NCBI GenBank assembly: GCA_022759065.1
Contig: JAEMPZ010000055.1
Coordinates: 1-5,487, forward strand
DNA from: Acidobacteriota bacterium
Lineage (GTDB): Bacteria; Acidobacteriota; UBA4820; DSQY01
Length of the DNA stretch: 5,487 bases
Direction of reading: 5' to 3'
The notes under the pieces were generated by a model. It did not search any database and was not told where the DNA came from. It saw only the letters and a program-made list of their open reading frames with translations. Both the position numbers and the translations under genes were made by a program. This document shows, piece after piece, positions 1 through 5,487 of this stretch. Within the stretch, counting starts at the first letter, position 1; every line of letters starts with the position of its first letter.

Positions 1-16
1 TTCGTCGTCTTTGCTC

Positions 17-44
17 TTTCATCTATCATCCGTCATCTCTCATC
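17..44. repeat. Heptameric tandem repeat, four NNTCATC units
   Basis: Four consecutive 7-base units, TTTCATC (17-23), TATCATC (24-30), CGTCATC (31-37) and TCTCATC (38-44), share TCATC at a strict 7-base period while the first two bases vary. A decayed fifth unit (TGTCCTT, 45-51) leads into the next repeat. On the other strand the core reads GATGA. The stretch lies downstream of the receptor stop codon, and I see no credible gene across it. Length and period are seen directly; function is unknown. It may continue to the left of the window. Confidence 0.7.
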
Positions 45-48
45 TGTC

Positions 49-77
49 CTTTGTGTCCTTGGTGCCTTTGTGGTGAA
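49..77. repeat. Interspersed intergenic repeat, copy A
   Basis: A 29-base element beginning CTTTGTGTCC and ending TTTGTGGTGAA. It aligns with the element at 120-147 with one gap and three substitutions (25 of 28 aligned bases identical). It has a loose internal period of about nine bases (CTTTGTGTC, CTTGGTGCC, TTTGTGGTG). Read on the minus strand it starts TTCACCACAAAGGCACC. From memory, similar TTCACCAC...AAAG strings recur in intergenic regions of several bacterial and metagenomic genomes; this was not checked by search. Confidence 0.65.
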
Positions 78-119
78 ATCTTTTCTCCCCGGCCTCCCCG
101 TCCTCCCTGTGAATCTTCC

Positions 120-147
120 CTTGGTGTCTTGGCGCCTTGGTGGTGAA
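120..147. repeat. Interspersed intergenic repeat, copy B
   Basis: Second, diverged copy of the element at 49-77, in the same orientation: it begins CTTGGTGTCTT and ends CCTTGGTGGTGAA. Both copies finish with GTGGTGAA or GGTGGTGAA, so that end is the best conserved. The 42-base spacer between copies (78-119) is strongly pyrimidine-rich on the plus strand. Copy B ends 27 bases before the receptor stop codon at 175-177, so any transcript of the receptor gene reading on would carry both copies in its 3' tail. Confidence 0.65.
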
Positions 148-174
148 CTGCTTGGGTGGGACCAGGCGGCGCTG

Positions 175-2754
175 CTATTTGACGTTGAAGTGGCGGACTT
201 CGCGGTCGAGGGCGGAGGCGCTTTCGCGAAGCCTGGATGAGGCCTGCGAGAGCGACTCGAAGGCTTCCTGGATGGACTGGGCGTGCTGGGCAAGGTCGCT
301 CATGGCCCTGGCTGTTGAAGCGGCCCGCTTTGATTGCTCCTCGACGGTATCGGAAGTTGTCTGGCTGTCGCGCGTGATGTTGGCCACGGCGCCCGAGATC
401 ATCTGCGCGCCGCTGGCCTGCTCTTTAGTCGCGTGCCGCAGTTGCAGGACGACGTCGCGGACCTTCTGGGCTTCCCTGGTGAGCATTCCGGTGGTTTCGG
501 CCTGTTCGGACACGGAGCGGCTGATGCTTTCGATCATGTCGAAAATCTGGTGCATCGTTTTACTTGCCGATTGGCCTCCGTGGGCAAGCTCCTCGGCCGC
601 CGCGGCGATGCGCTTCGTCATCTCTTCCTGGGAAGAGGCCGATTCGAGAATCGTCTTCAACGAATCGCCAGCAGTCCTCGATAGCTCCGAGCTTCGCTTC
701 ACCATCGAGAAGACGCGCTCCATGGCCTCGGCTATTTCGCCGCCTCCGCGTTGAACCGAGCGGATGACTTCGCGTATTTCGCGCGCCCGGACTTTCGTTT
801 TCTGGGACAGCTCGCGCACCTGAGAAGCCACGACGCCGAAGGCTTTGCCGTGTTCGCCGGCTCCGGCGGCGATGATGGAGGCGTTCAGGGAAAGCAAATT
901 GGTCTGCTCGGTGATGTCCTGAATCACGTCAACGATGCGGCCGATGCTTTCTATGGACGAGCGCAGGTCTTCAAGCGCCTTGCGGCTCTCCTCCGAAACG
1001 CGCAGCGTGCGGATGATTTCCTCTTCAACTGCGGCAACGCTGCCAAACCCACCTTCCGCGAACTCGGTGACGCGCGTGGCCAGCTTGCTCAACCCGGCCG
1101 CCCCCTGGCCCGTTTCGGCCAGCGACGCGTCAAGCTCGGTGAGGAAAGAGACCGCCTCCTGCCCGCTCTGGTGAAGCTGCGAGGCGGACGCGCGCACCTG
1201 TTCGGCCGTGACCGCGATTTCGTTCGTCGAGGAGACGGTGTTTTCGGCGGAGGAAGCGAGAACCTCCGCGGTAGTGGCGATTTCCTCAACGCTCGCTTGC
1301 ATCTGAAGAACCGTCGCCGATACGTCCTGCGTCGAGGAGGCGACCTGCCGCATGGCATCGGATACCAGCGCCATGGACTCCTGCGCCTGGCGCGCGTAAC
1401 CATCCGTCTCTTCAGCCATGGCGGATTGTTCGGACACGGTCGAGAACAGCGTCTGGCTCGTCGTGACCAGGCGGCCCGCCTCATCGCTGACGGCGCCGGA
1501 AGCCATTTTGATCTCCCGCGCCAGCCTCGCCAGCGACCTGAAGGTCACCCTCATGTGGTCGGTCATTTCGCCCAGCTCGTCGTCCGACCAGGCCGTTGGC
1601 ATTTCCGTTAGGTCGCCCTGCGCCAGCCGCTTGTTGTAGCGAGCCGTTTCGCCGACCGCGTGCGTCATCTCCCGCGTCAGCGCAAGAATGAAGAGGCCGA
1701 CCAGGAAAAGTATCACTACTAGAAATATGGCGGTGGTCCAGATGAGAGGCGATAGGGTGGCGGAAAGTTCGGAGGGATTAACCCTCAGCACCAGGAAGCC
1801 CGTTCCTCCGGCCAGTGGATAGACCCGCATGGCGCCCTGCCGCGAGTGAAAGTTCATGAAAGAAGCCGAGGCCTTCGCCCTCGCCACCGCTTCCTTAAGC
1901 TGCGGGCCAAAGCCGGTGGCTTCGGCGGAGCCTTCTATTTCGCCATTCGCATCAACAAGAATAAAGCTTTTCGTAGCGTCACTGGCACCCTTCAGCAATG
2001 CGCCGCGCTCGGTTGGAGGCGCATCCGACAAGCGCTTGGCAAGAGCCACGGCGGCGTCGTTATGAACGGCCAACGCGTAGCCTTCAAAAGCCGAGCGCGC
2101 TTTCACCCAGATTAGAATGCCGAAAACAACCAACGCCAGGGCGGTAAAAATAAAGAGCGACCCGCCCAGCTTGGCGCGAAGGCCTATCCTGAAGACACCC
2201 CTGTCCGGCAGTTCATCCAAGCTTTTCCTGACCTCTTCTATCAAGGGCCTGGAGAGCCAGAGGAAAGTGAAGTAAGAGAATCCGAGAGACAGGACCGTAA
2301 CTATCAAGGCCGAAAAAGAGAGCGTGAGCACGCCCAGGGCCGAGAGGTCCAGCCAGAGGCGCGCCGCAACAAGCATCGTCACGGCGGCTCCTAACCACAA
2401 GACGACCGCCCACGCCTGAAGGCGCGGGACGATCCGAGTCATGTCGCAGTAGATTTTGCCAAGCTCGGCCTGGCTCGCCTGCCTGCCATCCTCGCGCAAT
2501 TTCAGCCACCGGAAAACAGAGGGCAGCACCCACCTGTTCTTCACTATTTCGTTTGGAATCCGCGTGACTACAACAAGAATGGCCAAGAGAATGGCATACT
2601 GCTTCCAGTGCTCCATTGCGTCCGGAACAGTCACCACGAAGAAAGCGAAGACGAACGGGAGCGCGAAAAGAACCGGCAGAAGCTCGGCAAGGAAAAGCCT
2701 GGTCCTTAGCTGCGCCTTGCTGGTGATTGCCCCTTTAAGAAAAGAGAGCGCCAT
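175..2754 (-). CDS. Methyl-accepting chemotaxis protein (six TM segments, Cache-like sensor, HAMP, long signalling coil)
   Basis: Transmembrane chemoreceptor of about 859 aa that should relay an extracellular stimulus to a CheA/CheW-type kinase complex. Hydrophobic segments lie near residues 20-43, 53-65, 112-135, 138-167, 196-217 and 338-359. Loops 66-111 and 168-195 are basic, so the N-terminus should be cytoplasmic and residues 218-337 extracellular. That loop contains FILVDANGEIEGS, typical of a Cache/PAS fold, but the family call is tentative. HAMP spans about 360-412 (DELGEM at 392-397). A long coiled coil follows, with methylation-like EE sites (SVEEI 488-492, SSQEEM 707-712) and a hairpin tip at 613-640 (DITEQTN, LLSLNAS, AGEHGKAFGVVA). 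The tip has Ile628 and Gly631 where canonical receptors have Glu and Arg. No C-terminal NWETF-like CheR tether is present. Start: ATG at 2754 has GGGAGGG nine bases upstream; an in-frame GTG at 2799 would add 15 residues but has no spaced ribosome site. No other chemotaxis gene is in view, so partner and ligand are unknown. Confidence 0.93.
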   Translation of the reverse strand: MALSFLKGAITSKAQLRTRLFLAELLPVLFALPFVFAFFVVTVPDAMEHWKQYAILLAILVVVTRIPNEIVKNRWVLPSVFRWLKLREDGRQASQAELGKIYCDMTRIVPRLQAWAVVLWLGAAVTMLVAARLWLDLSALGVLTLSFSALIVTVLSLGFSYFTFLWLSRPLIEEVRKSLDELPDRGVFRIGLRAKLGGSLFIFTALALVVFGILIWVKARSAFEGYALAVHNDAAVALAKRLSDAPPTERGALLKGASDATKSFILVDANGEIEGSAEATGFGPQLKEAVARAKASASFMNFHSRQGAMRVYPLAGGTGFLVLRVNPSELSATLSPLIWTTAIFLVVILFLVGLFILALTREMTHAVGETARYNKRLAQGDLTEMPTAWSDDELGEMTDHMRVTFRSLARLAREIKMASGAVSDEAGRLVTTSQTLFSTVSEQSAMAEETDGYARQAQESMALVSDAMRQVASSTQDVSATVLQMQASVEEIATTAEVLASSAENTVSSTNEIAVTAEQVRASASQLHQSGQEAVSFLTELDASLAETGQGAAGLSKLATRVTEFAEGGFGSVAAVEEEIIRTLRVSEESRKALEDLRSSIESIGRIVDVIQDITEQTNLLSLNASIIAAGAGEHGKAFGVVASQVRELSQKTKVRAREIREVIRSVQRGGGEIAEAMERVFSMVKRSSELSRTAGDSLKTILESASSQEEMTKRIAAAAEELAHGGQSASKTMHQIFDMIESISRSVSEQAETTGMLTREAQKVRDVVLQLRHATKEQASGAQMISGAVANITRDSQTTSDTVEEQSKRAASTARAMSDLAQHAQSIQEAFESLSQASSRLRESASALDREVRHFNVK

Positions 2755-2763
2755 GAAGGTCTT

Positions 2764-2770
2764 CCCTCCC
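2764..2770 (-). promoter_or_regulatory. Ribosome binding site deciding the receptor start
   Basis: The plus strand reads CCCTCCC, so the minus-strand mRNA carries GGGAGGG, ending nine bases before ATG at 2754-2752. The alternative GTG at 2799 is preceded directly by AAAGGG with no spacer. This favours the shorter 859-residue protein. Confidence 0.6.
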
Positions 2771-2794
2771 AGCCCCCATGCGAATCGGTGGGGG

Positions 2795-2825
2795 TTCACC
2801 CCTTTAACGCAAGTTAGTATACAAT
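2795..2825 (+). promoter_or_regulatory. Candidate promoter for the plus-strand operon
   Basis: TACAAT at 2820-2825 is one mismatch from the -10 consensus. Alternatively TATACA (2818-2823) sits 17 bases after TTCACC (2795-2800), which matches four of six bases of TTGACA. Transcription would begin near 2832, some 24 bases before the GTG start at 2856. The -10 candidates overlap the minus-strand TATACT around the palindrome GTATAC (2817-2822), so the two directions could compete for polymerase. This rests on motif matching only. Confidence 0.3.
2816..2821 (-). promoter_or_regulatory. Candidate -10 box for the receptor gene
   Basis: The minus strand reads TATACT here, one mismatch from TATAAT, inside the only AT-rich stretch between the divergent genes. 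No good -35 hexamer is seen at 16-18 bases upstream, so this may be a weak or activator-dependent promoter, or one for another sigma factor. A transcript from here would start around 2809, giving a leader of roughly 55 bases before ATG at 2754 and almost none before the GTG at 2799. That also favours the shorter start. Confidence 0.3.
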
Positions 2826-2842
2826 AAAACTCTTGAATAGCA

Positions 2843-2850
2843 GAGGGAGG
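2843..2850 (+). promoter_or_regulatory. Ribosome binding site supporting a GTG start
   Basis: GAGGGAGG contains GGAGG and ends five bases before the GTG at 2856. This is the strongest Shine-Dalgarno sequence on the plus strand of the window. It supports GTG initiation over the internal ATG at 2898. Confidence 0.65.
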
Positions 2851-2855
2851 CCGGC

Positions 2856-3203
2856 GTGGGAGATAAACTAGAGCAATTCAGGAAATTCCGGGAGGCGATG
2901 AATCGGCGCATTTTGGACGAAGGCCACAAGGGGATTCAGCGATTTTTCGCCCTTGATACCCAGGCCTACCAAGATGGCGCGCTTCCTTCCAAGACGAAGG
3001 AACTCATGGGACTTTGCGCTTCGATGGTCCTCCGTTGTGACGACTGCGTCACCTATCACGTGATCCGCTGCAAAGAGGAGGGCTGTTCCAACAAGGAAAT
3101 CATGGACGCCTTCAACGTGGCGCTCGTGGTCGGCGGCTCGATCGTCATCCCCCATTTAAGGCGCGCCGTCGCCCTTTTGGATGAGATGGACTATGCGCCG
3201 TGA
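2856..3203 (+). CDS. Carboxymuconolactone decarboxylase / AhpD-like family protein
   Basis: Small all-helical protein of 115 aa in the CMD/AhpD superfamily. The signature is TKELMGLCASMVLRCDDCVTYH. Glu49, Cys61, Cys64 and His68 have the same spacing (12, 3 and 4 residues) as the Glu-Cys-Cys-His set used by AhpD for peroxiredoxin-linked disulfide chemistry. This points to a thiol-disulfide or peroxidase-type role rather than aromatic-ring decarboxylation, which lacks the CxxC. The tail GGSIVIPHLRRAVALLDE is also typical. Three further cysteines (54, 72, 77) flank the active site. The GTG start is chosen because of the GGAGG five bases upstream and because the N-terminal FRKFREAMN helix looks like family sequence. 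It is the first gene of the plus-strand run, and its last 11 bases overlap the next gene, suggesting translational coupling. No peroxiredoxin or AhpC partner is in view. The physiological substrate cannot be read; it acts presumably in the cytoplasm, having no signal peptide. Confidence 0.9.
   Translation: MGDKLEQFRKFREAMNRRILDEGHKGIQRFFALDTQAYQDGALPSKTKELMGLCASMVLRCDDCVTYHVIRCKEEGCSNKEIMDAFNVALVVGGSIVIPHLRRAVALLDEMDYAP
3179..3185 (+). promoter_or_regulatory. Ribosome binding site for the Nif3-like gene, inside the upstream gene
   Basis: GGATGAG lies within the last codons of the AhpD-like gene and ends seven bases before the ATG at 3193. It supports that start over the ATG at 3181, which would overlap this site and adds only four residues (MRWT). 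Confidence 0.45.
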
Positions 3204-3951
3204 CGATTTGGGGAAATACCTGAACCGCTATCTCCGCCTTGGCCAGTTTGACGACGAGTCGCTGAACGGCCTGCAAGTGGAGGGGGCGGAAAAGATATCA
3301 AGCGTCGCCTTCGCGGTCTCGGCCTGCGCCGAAGCCTTCCGAAAGGCTGCCGAGCGCGGCGCGCAGGCGCTCGTTGTCCATCACGGCCTGTTTTGGAAGG
3401 GCCATGGGCCTGAGCCCGTCACGGGGGCTCTTGCCGCAAGGTTGAAGCTGCTGATCAAGTCCGACATAAGCCTCTTCGCCTACCACCTGCCGCTCGACGC
3501 CCATCCAGAGTCGGGCAACAACGCGGTGGCGGCCAGGAGCCTCGGCTTGACAAAACTGAGGCCTTTCGGCGATTACCACAACATGAAGATCGGCTGGAAG
3601 GGAACGCTCGCAAGGCCAGTGGAGCTGGACAACTTCATCGCCCGCCTTGAAAAGTACTACGGCCACAAGGCATCGGTAGTAAAGGGCGGCGGCAAGCTCC
3701 TCAAGAATGTTGGAATCGTTTCCGGCGGCGCGGCGAAGGAGGCGATGCAGGCTGCCGAGGAAGGCCTCGACCTTTACGTCACCGGCGAATCCTCGGAGCC
3801 GGTCACCTACCTCGCCCGCGAAGCCGGGCTCAACTTCGCCGCGCTTGGCCATTACGCGACCGAGCGCGTGGGCGTCATGGCGCTGGCGGATCATCTCGGG
3901 AAGAGATTTGGCCTCAGAACCTTTTTCATTGAACTGGATAACGAGGCTTGA
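3193..3951 (+). CDS. Nif3-like dinuclear metal center protein (YbgI/DUF34 family)
   Basis: Predicted cytoplasmic protein of 252 aa, close to the short YbgI-type members and lacking the central insertion of longer YqfO-type members. The expected metal ligands are present: His63-His64 (VVHHGLFWKG), His98 and Asp102 (AYHLPLDAHPE), and His220 and Glu224 near the C-terminus (GHYATERVGV). The N-terminal RRDDLGKYLNRYLR and SLNGLQVEG segments also match the family. Known members form ring-shaped hexamers with a two-metal site in each subunit. Many carry the legacy name 'GTP cyclohydrolase 1 type 2', but the true cellular role of the family is unsettled, so no reaction is assigned. An ATG at 3181 is an alternative start adding four residues. 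The gene overlaps the AhpD-like gene by 11 bases and ends 16 bases before ade, consistent with one transcript. All ligands are intact, so it should be functional. Confidence 0.92.
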   Translation: MRRDDLGKYLNRYLRLGQFDDESLNGLQVEGAEKISSVAFAVSACAEAFRKAAERGAQALVVHHGLFWKGHGPEPVTGALAARLKLLIKSDISLFAYHLPLDAHPESGNNAVAARSLGLTKLRPFGDYHNMKIGWKGTLARPVELDNFIARLEKYYGHKASVVKGGGKLLKNVGIVSGGAAKEAMQAAEEGLDLYVTGESSEPVTYLAREAGLNFAALGHYATERVGVMALADHLGKRFGLRTFFIELDNEA

Positions 3952-3956
3952 AGGAC

Positions 3957-3963
3957 GGAGAGG
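3957..3963 (+). promoter_or_regulatory. Ribosome binding site of ade
   Basis: GGAGAGG sits in the 16-base gap after the Nif3-like stop codon. Its GGAG is seven bases, and the whole motif four bases, before ATG at 3968. This fixes the start of the deaminase and shows it has its own translation signal. Confidence 0.55.
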
Positions 3964-3967
3964 CAAA

Positions 3968-5487
3968 ATGAGGGAGACGGCCGAAACGCTAGCTAGAAGA
4001 ATCCGAGTCGCCCGCGGCGAGGAACCGGCTGACCTGCTCTTCGTCAATGGCAGCGTCGTTTCGACCTTCACGTCTGAGATCCTCGCCACGGAAGTCGCCG
4101 TTGCGGGGCGGCGCATAGCCGCGCTGGGGGGCCTTCGCGAAGCCAGGGAAGTCGTTGATCTCAACGGCGCCTGCCTCGCGCCGGCTTTCACCGACGCCCA
4201 CATTCATGTTGAATCCTCAATGCTCACGCCGGAGGGTTTCGCAGAGGCGGTAGTACCTCACGGCACCGGCCTTTGCGTCAGCGACCCTCATGAAATAGCC
4301 AACGTCCTCGGGCTTGAGGGCCTTGAATACATGAGCAGGGCGGCCGAGGGGCTTCCCATGGACATTCTCTTCACCGTGCCCTCCTGCGTGCCCGCCACCT
4401 CCATGGAGACCTCGGGCGCAAACCTCGGGCCCATGGAAGTCAGCAAGGCGTTCTCCGCGATGCCGGAAGCTCCTGCACTCTCGGAGATGATGAACTATCC
4501 CGGCGTCCTGTTTCAGGCGCCGGACGTCCTCCAAAAGATAGCGGAGGCGCACGAGCGCGAAGTTCTGATTGACGGCCATTCTCCCGGGCTTTCCGGTTCC
4601 GGCCTTGATGCCTACATCAGCGCGGGGATAGCCACCGATCACGAGTGTCTTACCGCCGGGGAGGCTCTGGAAAAGCTTCGCCGGGGAATGTTCGTATTCA
4701 TGCGAGAAGGCTCCGCGGCCAAGAACTTTCTTGATCTGCTGCCCGCGCTTACGCCCGGCAACATTCACCGGGTGTGCATCGTTTCCGATGACCTCCATCC
4801 CGATGACATTTTGGCCCATGGCCACATGGATAACGTTTTGCGCAAGGGCGTGGCCAACGGGCTCGACCCGGTTGCATTGTTGAGGATGGTGACGCTGAAC
4901 CCGGCGGCCGCATACGGGCTCAAGTGGCGCGGAGGCATAGCCCCCGGCTACTTCGCCGATCTTGTCGTTCTCAGCGATCTTCGGGAATTCAGGGTGCGCG
5001 AGGTCTACCACCATGGCGCCCGCGTCGCCAAGAACGGCGAGCTTCTGGCGCCCATAGCCAGAAAGGACGCCGCTCGGACGCTTTCCAGCGTGCATCTTCC
5101 CGCGGGGCTTTCGGCCCGCTTGCGCGCTTATCCCCAAAACGGGAATGTTCGCGTCATCGGCGTTAACCCATCGCAGATAACGACTCGCAGCGAGATGGCT
5201 GACGCTTCGGCGGCCGGCGCGGGCCAGCAGATTCAGTATGCGGCGGTCATCGAGCGCCACGGAATTAATGGGAACGTCGGGCTTGGCTTCGTTTCCGGTT
5301 TCGGCCTGAAGGGTGGAGCTTTGGCCTCGACTGTCAGCCATGACAGCCACAACCTTGTGATTGTCGGCTGCTCTCCCGAAGAAATGGAACTCGCCGCTAA
5401 AACCGTGGCCTCGATGGGAGGAGGCCTTGCCGCCGTCCAGGACGGCGAGGTGCTCGCAAAACTTCCGCTGGAAGTCGCGGGGTTGAT
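3968..5487 (+). CDS. ade: Adenine deaminase (partial, runs off the right edge)
   Basis: Amidohydrolase-superfamily adenine deaminase, converting adenine to hypoxanthine and ammonia in purine salvage in the cytoplasm. The frame stays open for 506 complete codons to the window end. Family members are about 570-590 aa, and the last residues (LPLEVAGL) correspond to a point about 70-75 residues from the usual C-terminus. Signatures in order: metal-binding His78-Ile-His80 in DAHIHVESSM, SDPHEIANVLG (105-115), SCVPAT, Glu173 in SEMMNYPG, His204 in DGHSPGLSG, DHEC (224-227), REGSAAKN, Asp274-Asp275 in SDDLHPDD, LNPAAAYGL, and the C-terminal-domain motif VSHDSHN (His458, His461). These are the expected ligand and active-site regions of Ade, and they separate it from adenosine deaminase and dihydroorotase. 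One local oddity is GTGLC (99-103), where relatives usually have a Thr-Thr pair (GTTT or GLTT) before the DPHE motif. It follows the Nif3-like gene by 16 bases on the same strand, so it is likely the third gene of the operon. I see no frameshift. Confidence 0.95.
   Translation, partial: MRETAETLARRIRVARGEEPADLLFVNGSVVSTFTSEILATEVAVAGRRIAALGGLREAREVVDLNGACLAPAFTDAHIHVESSMLTPEGFAEAVVPHGTGLCVSDPHEIANVLGLEGLEYMSRAAEGLPMDILFTVPSCVPATSMETSGANLGPMEVSKAFSAMPEAPALSEMMNYPGVLFQAPDVLQKIAEAHEREVLIDGHSPGLSGSGLDAYISAGIATDHECLTAGEALEKLRRGMFVFMREGSAAKNFLDLLPALTPGNIHRVCIVSDDLHPDDILAHGHMDNVLRKGVANGLDPVALLRMVTLNPAAAYGLKWRGGIAPGYFADLVVLSDLREFRVREVYHHGARVAKNGELLAPIARKDAARTLSSVHLPAGLSARLRAYPQNGNVRVIGVNPSQITTRSEMADASAAGAGQQIQYAAVIERHGINGNVGLGFVSGFGLKGGALASTVSHDSHNLVIVGCSPEEMELAAKTVASMGGGLAAVQDGEVLAKLPLEVAGL

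Noticed and set aside
17..147. Possible CRISPR array
   Set aside because: There are only two imperfect copies of the 28-29 bp element and one 42-base pyrimidine-rich interval. The heptamers are too short to be CRISPR repeats, and no cas gene is present.
120..174. Rho-independent terminator for the receptor gene
   Set aside because: On the minus strand after the stop codon I find no GC-rich stem followed by a T run; GGCGCC alone is not enough.
33..293. 86-codon open frame on the minus strand over the repeats
   Set aside because: Its translation is low complexity (Ser, Pro, Arg, Thr), it overlaps the end of the receptor gene in another frame, and it is built largely from the intergenic repeats.
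1200..1330. Possible second Glu/Arg-type tip or duplication in the receptor coil
   Set aside because: The region reads as ordinary Ala/Ser/Glu-rich coiled coil with a methylation-like SVEEI site. There is only one hairpin tip.
751..1611. 286-codon open frame on the plus strand opposite the receptor signalling domain
   Set aside because: It is a mirror of the receptor coiled coil, with compositionally biased translation (Arg, Gly, Phe, Leu) and no independent support.
2755..2799. Upstream GTG start adding 15 residues to the receptor
   Set aside because: There is no properly spaced Shine-Dalgarno sequence before GTG 2799, whereas ATG 2754 has GGGAGGG nine bases upstream. It remains possible but is less likely.
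3298..4203. 301-codon open frame on the minus strand across the Nif3-like gene and the start of ade
   Set aside because: It crosses the boundary between two well-supported plus-strand genes and has no domain-like content, so it is a shadow frame.
4217..5350. 377-codon open frame on the minus strand opposite ade
   Set aside because: It is antisense to a clear adenine deaminase with every family motif, and its translation shows no recognisable domain. Long antisense open frames are expected in G+C-rich coding DNA.

Overview
This is a G+C-rich bacterial window with two divergent transcription units and a short repeat-bearing intergenic tail at its left end. The organism cannot be named from the sequence. 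A transmembrane chemoreceptor, an AhpD-type thiol protein, a Nif3-family protein and an adenine deaminase all fit a free-living Gram-negative-like bacterium. The style of the receptor tip and the intergenic repeats recall deltaproteobacterial or uncultivated candidate-phylum genomes, but that is an impression, not a demonstration.

Left edge (1-174): no gene. It holds a heptameric tandem repeat (four copies of NNTCATC, 17-44) and two diverged copies of a 28-29 bp repeat (49-77 and 120-147) separated by a pyrimidine-rich spacer. It lies just beyond the stop codon of the receptor gene. No convincing hairpin terminator was found.

Minus strand (175-2754): one large methyl-accepting chemotaxis receptor of about 859 aa. 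In order it has four N-terminal membrane segments, a fifth segment, an extracellular sensor of about 120 residues that looks Cache/PAS-like, a sixth segment, HAMP, and a very long signalling coiled coil. Its hairpin tip is recognisable but lacks the nearly invariant Glu and Arg of canonical receptors (Ile and Gly instead).

Intergenic 2755-2855: an AT-rich island with overlapping candidate -10 boxes for both directions, and strong Shine-Dalgarno sequences for both flanking genes.

Plus strand (2856 to the right edge): a tightly packed, probably co-transcribed trio. First is a small carboxymuconolactone-decarboxylase/AhpD-like protein with the full Glu-Cys-Cys-His redox set. It overlaps a Nif3-like dinuclear metal protein, which is followed 16 bp later by adenine deaminase (ade), cut by the window end about 70 residues before its expected C-terminus. 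Only the adenine deaminase has a well-defined reaction (adenine to hypoxanthine plus ammonia). No shared pathway for the trio can be read from the sequence.

I see no CRISPR array, transposase, tRNA or rRNA, and no clear new multi-gene system. The most unusual items are the atypical receptor and the intergenic repeats.
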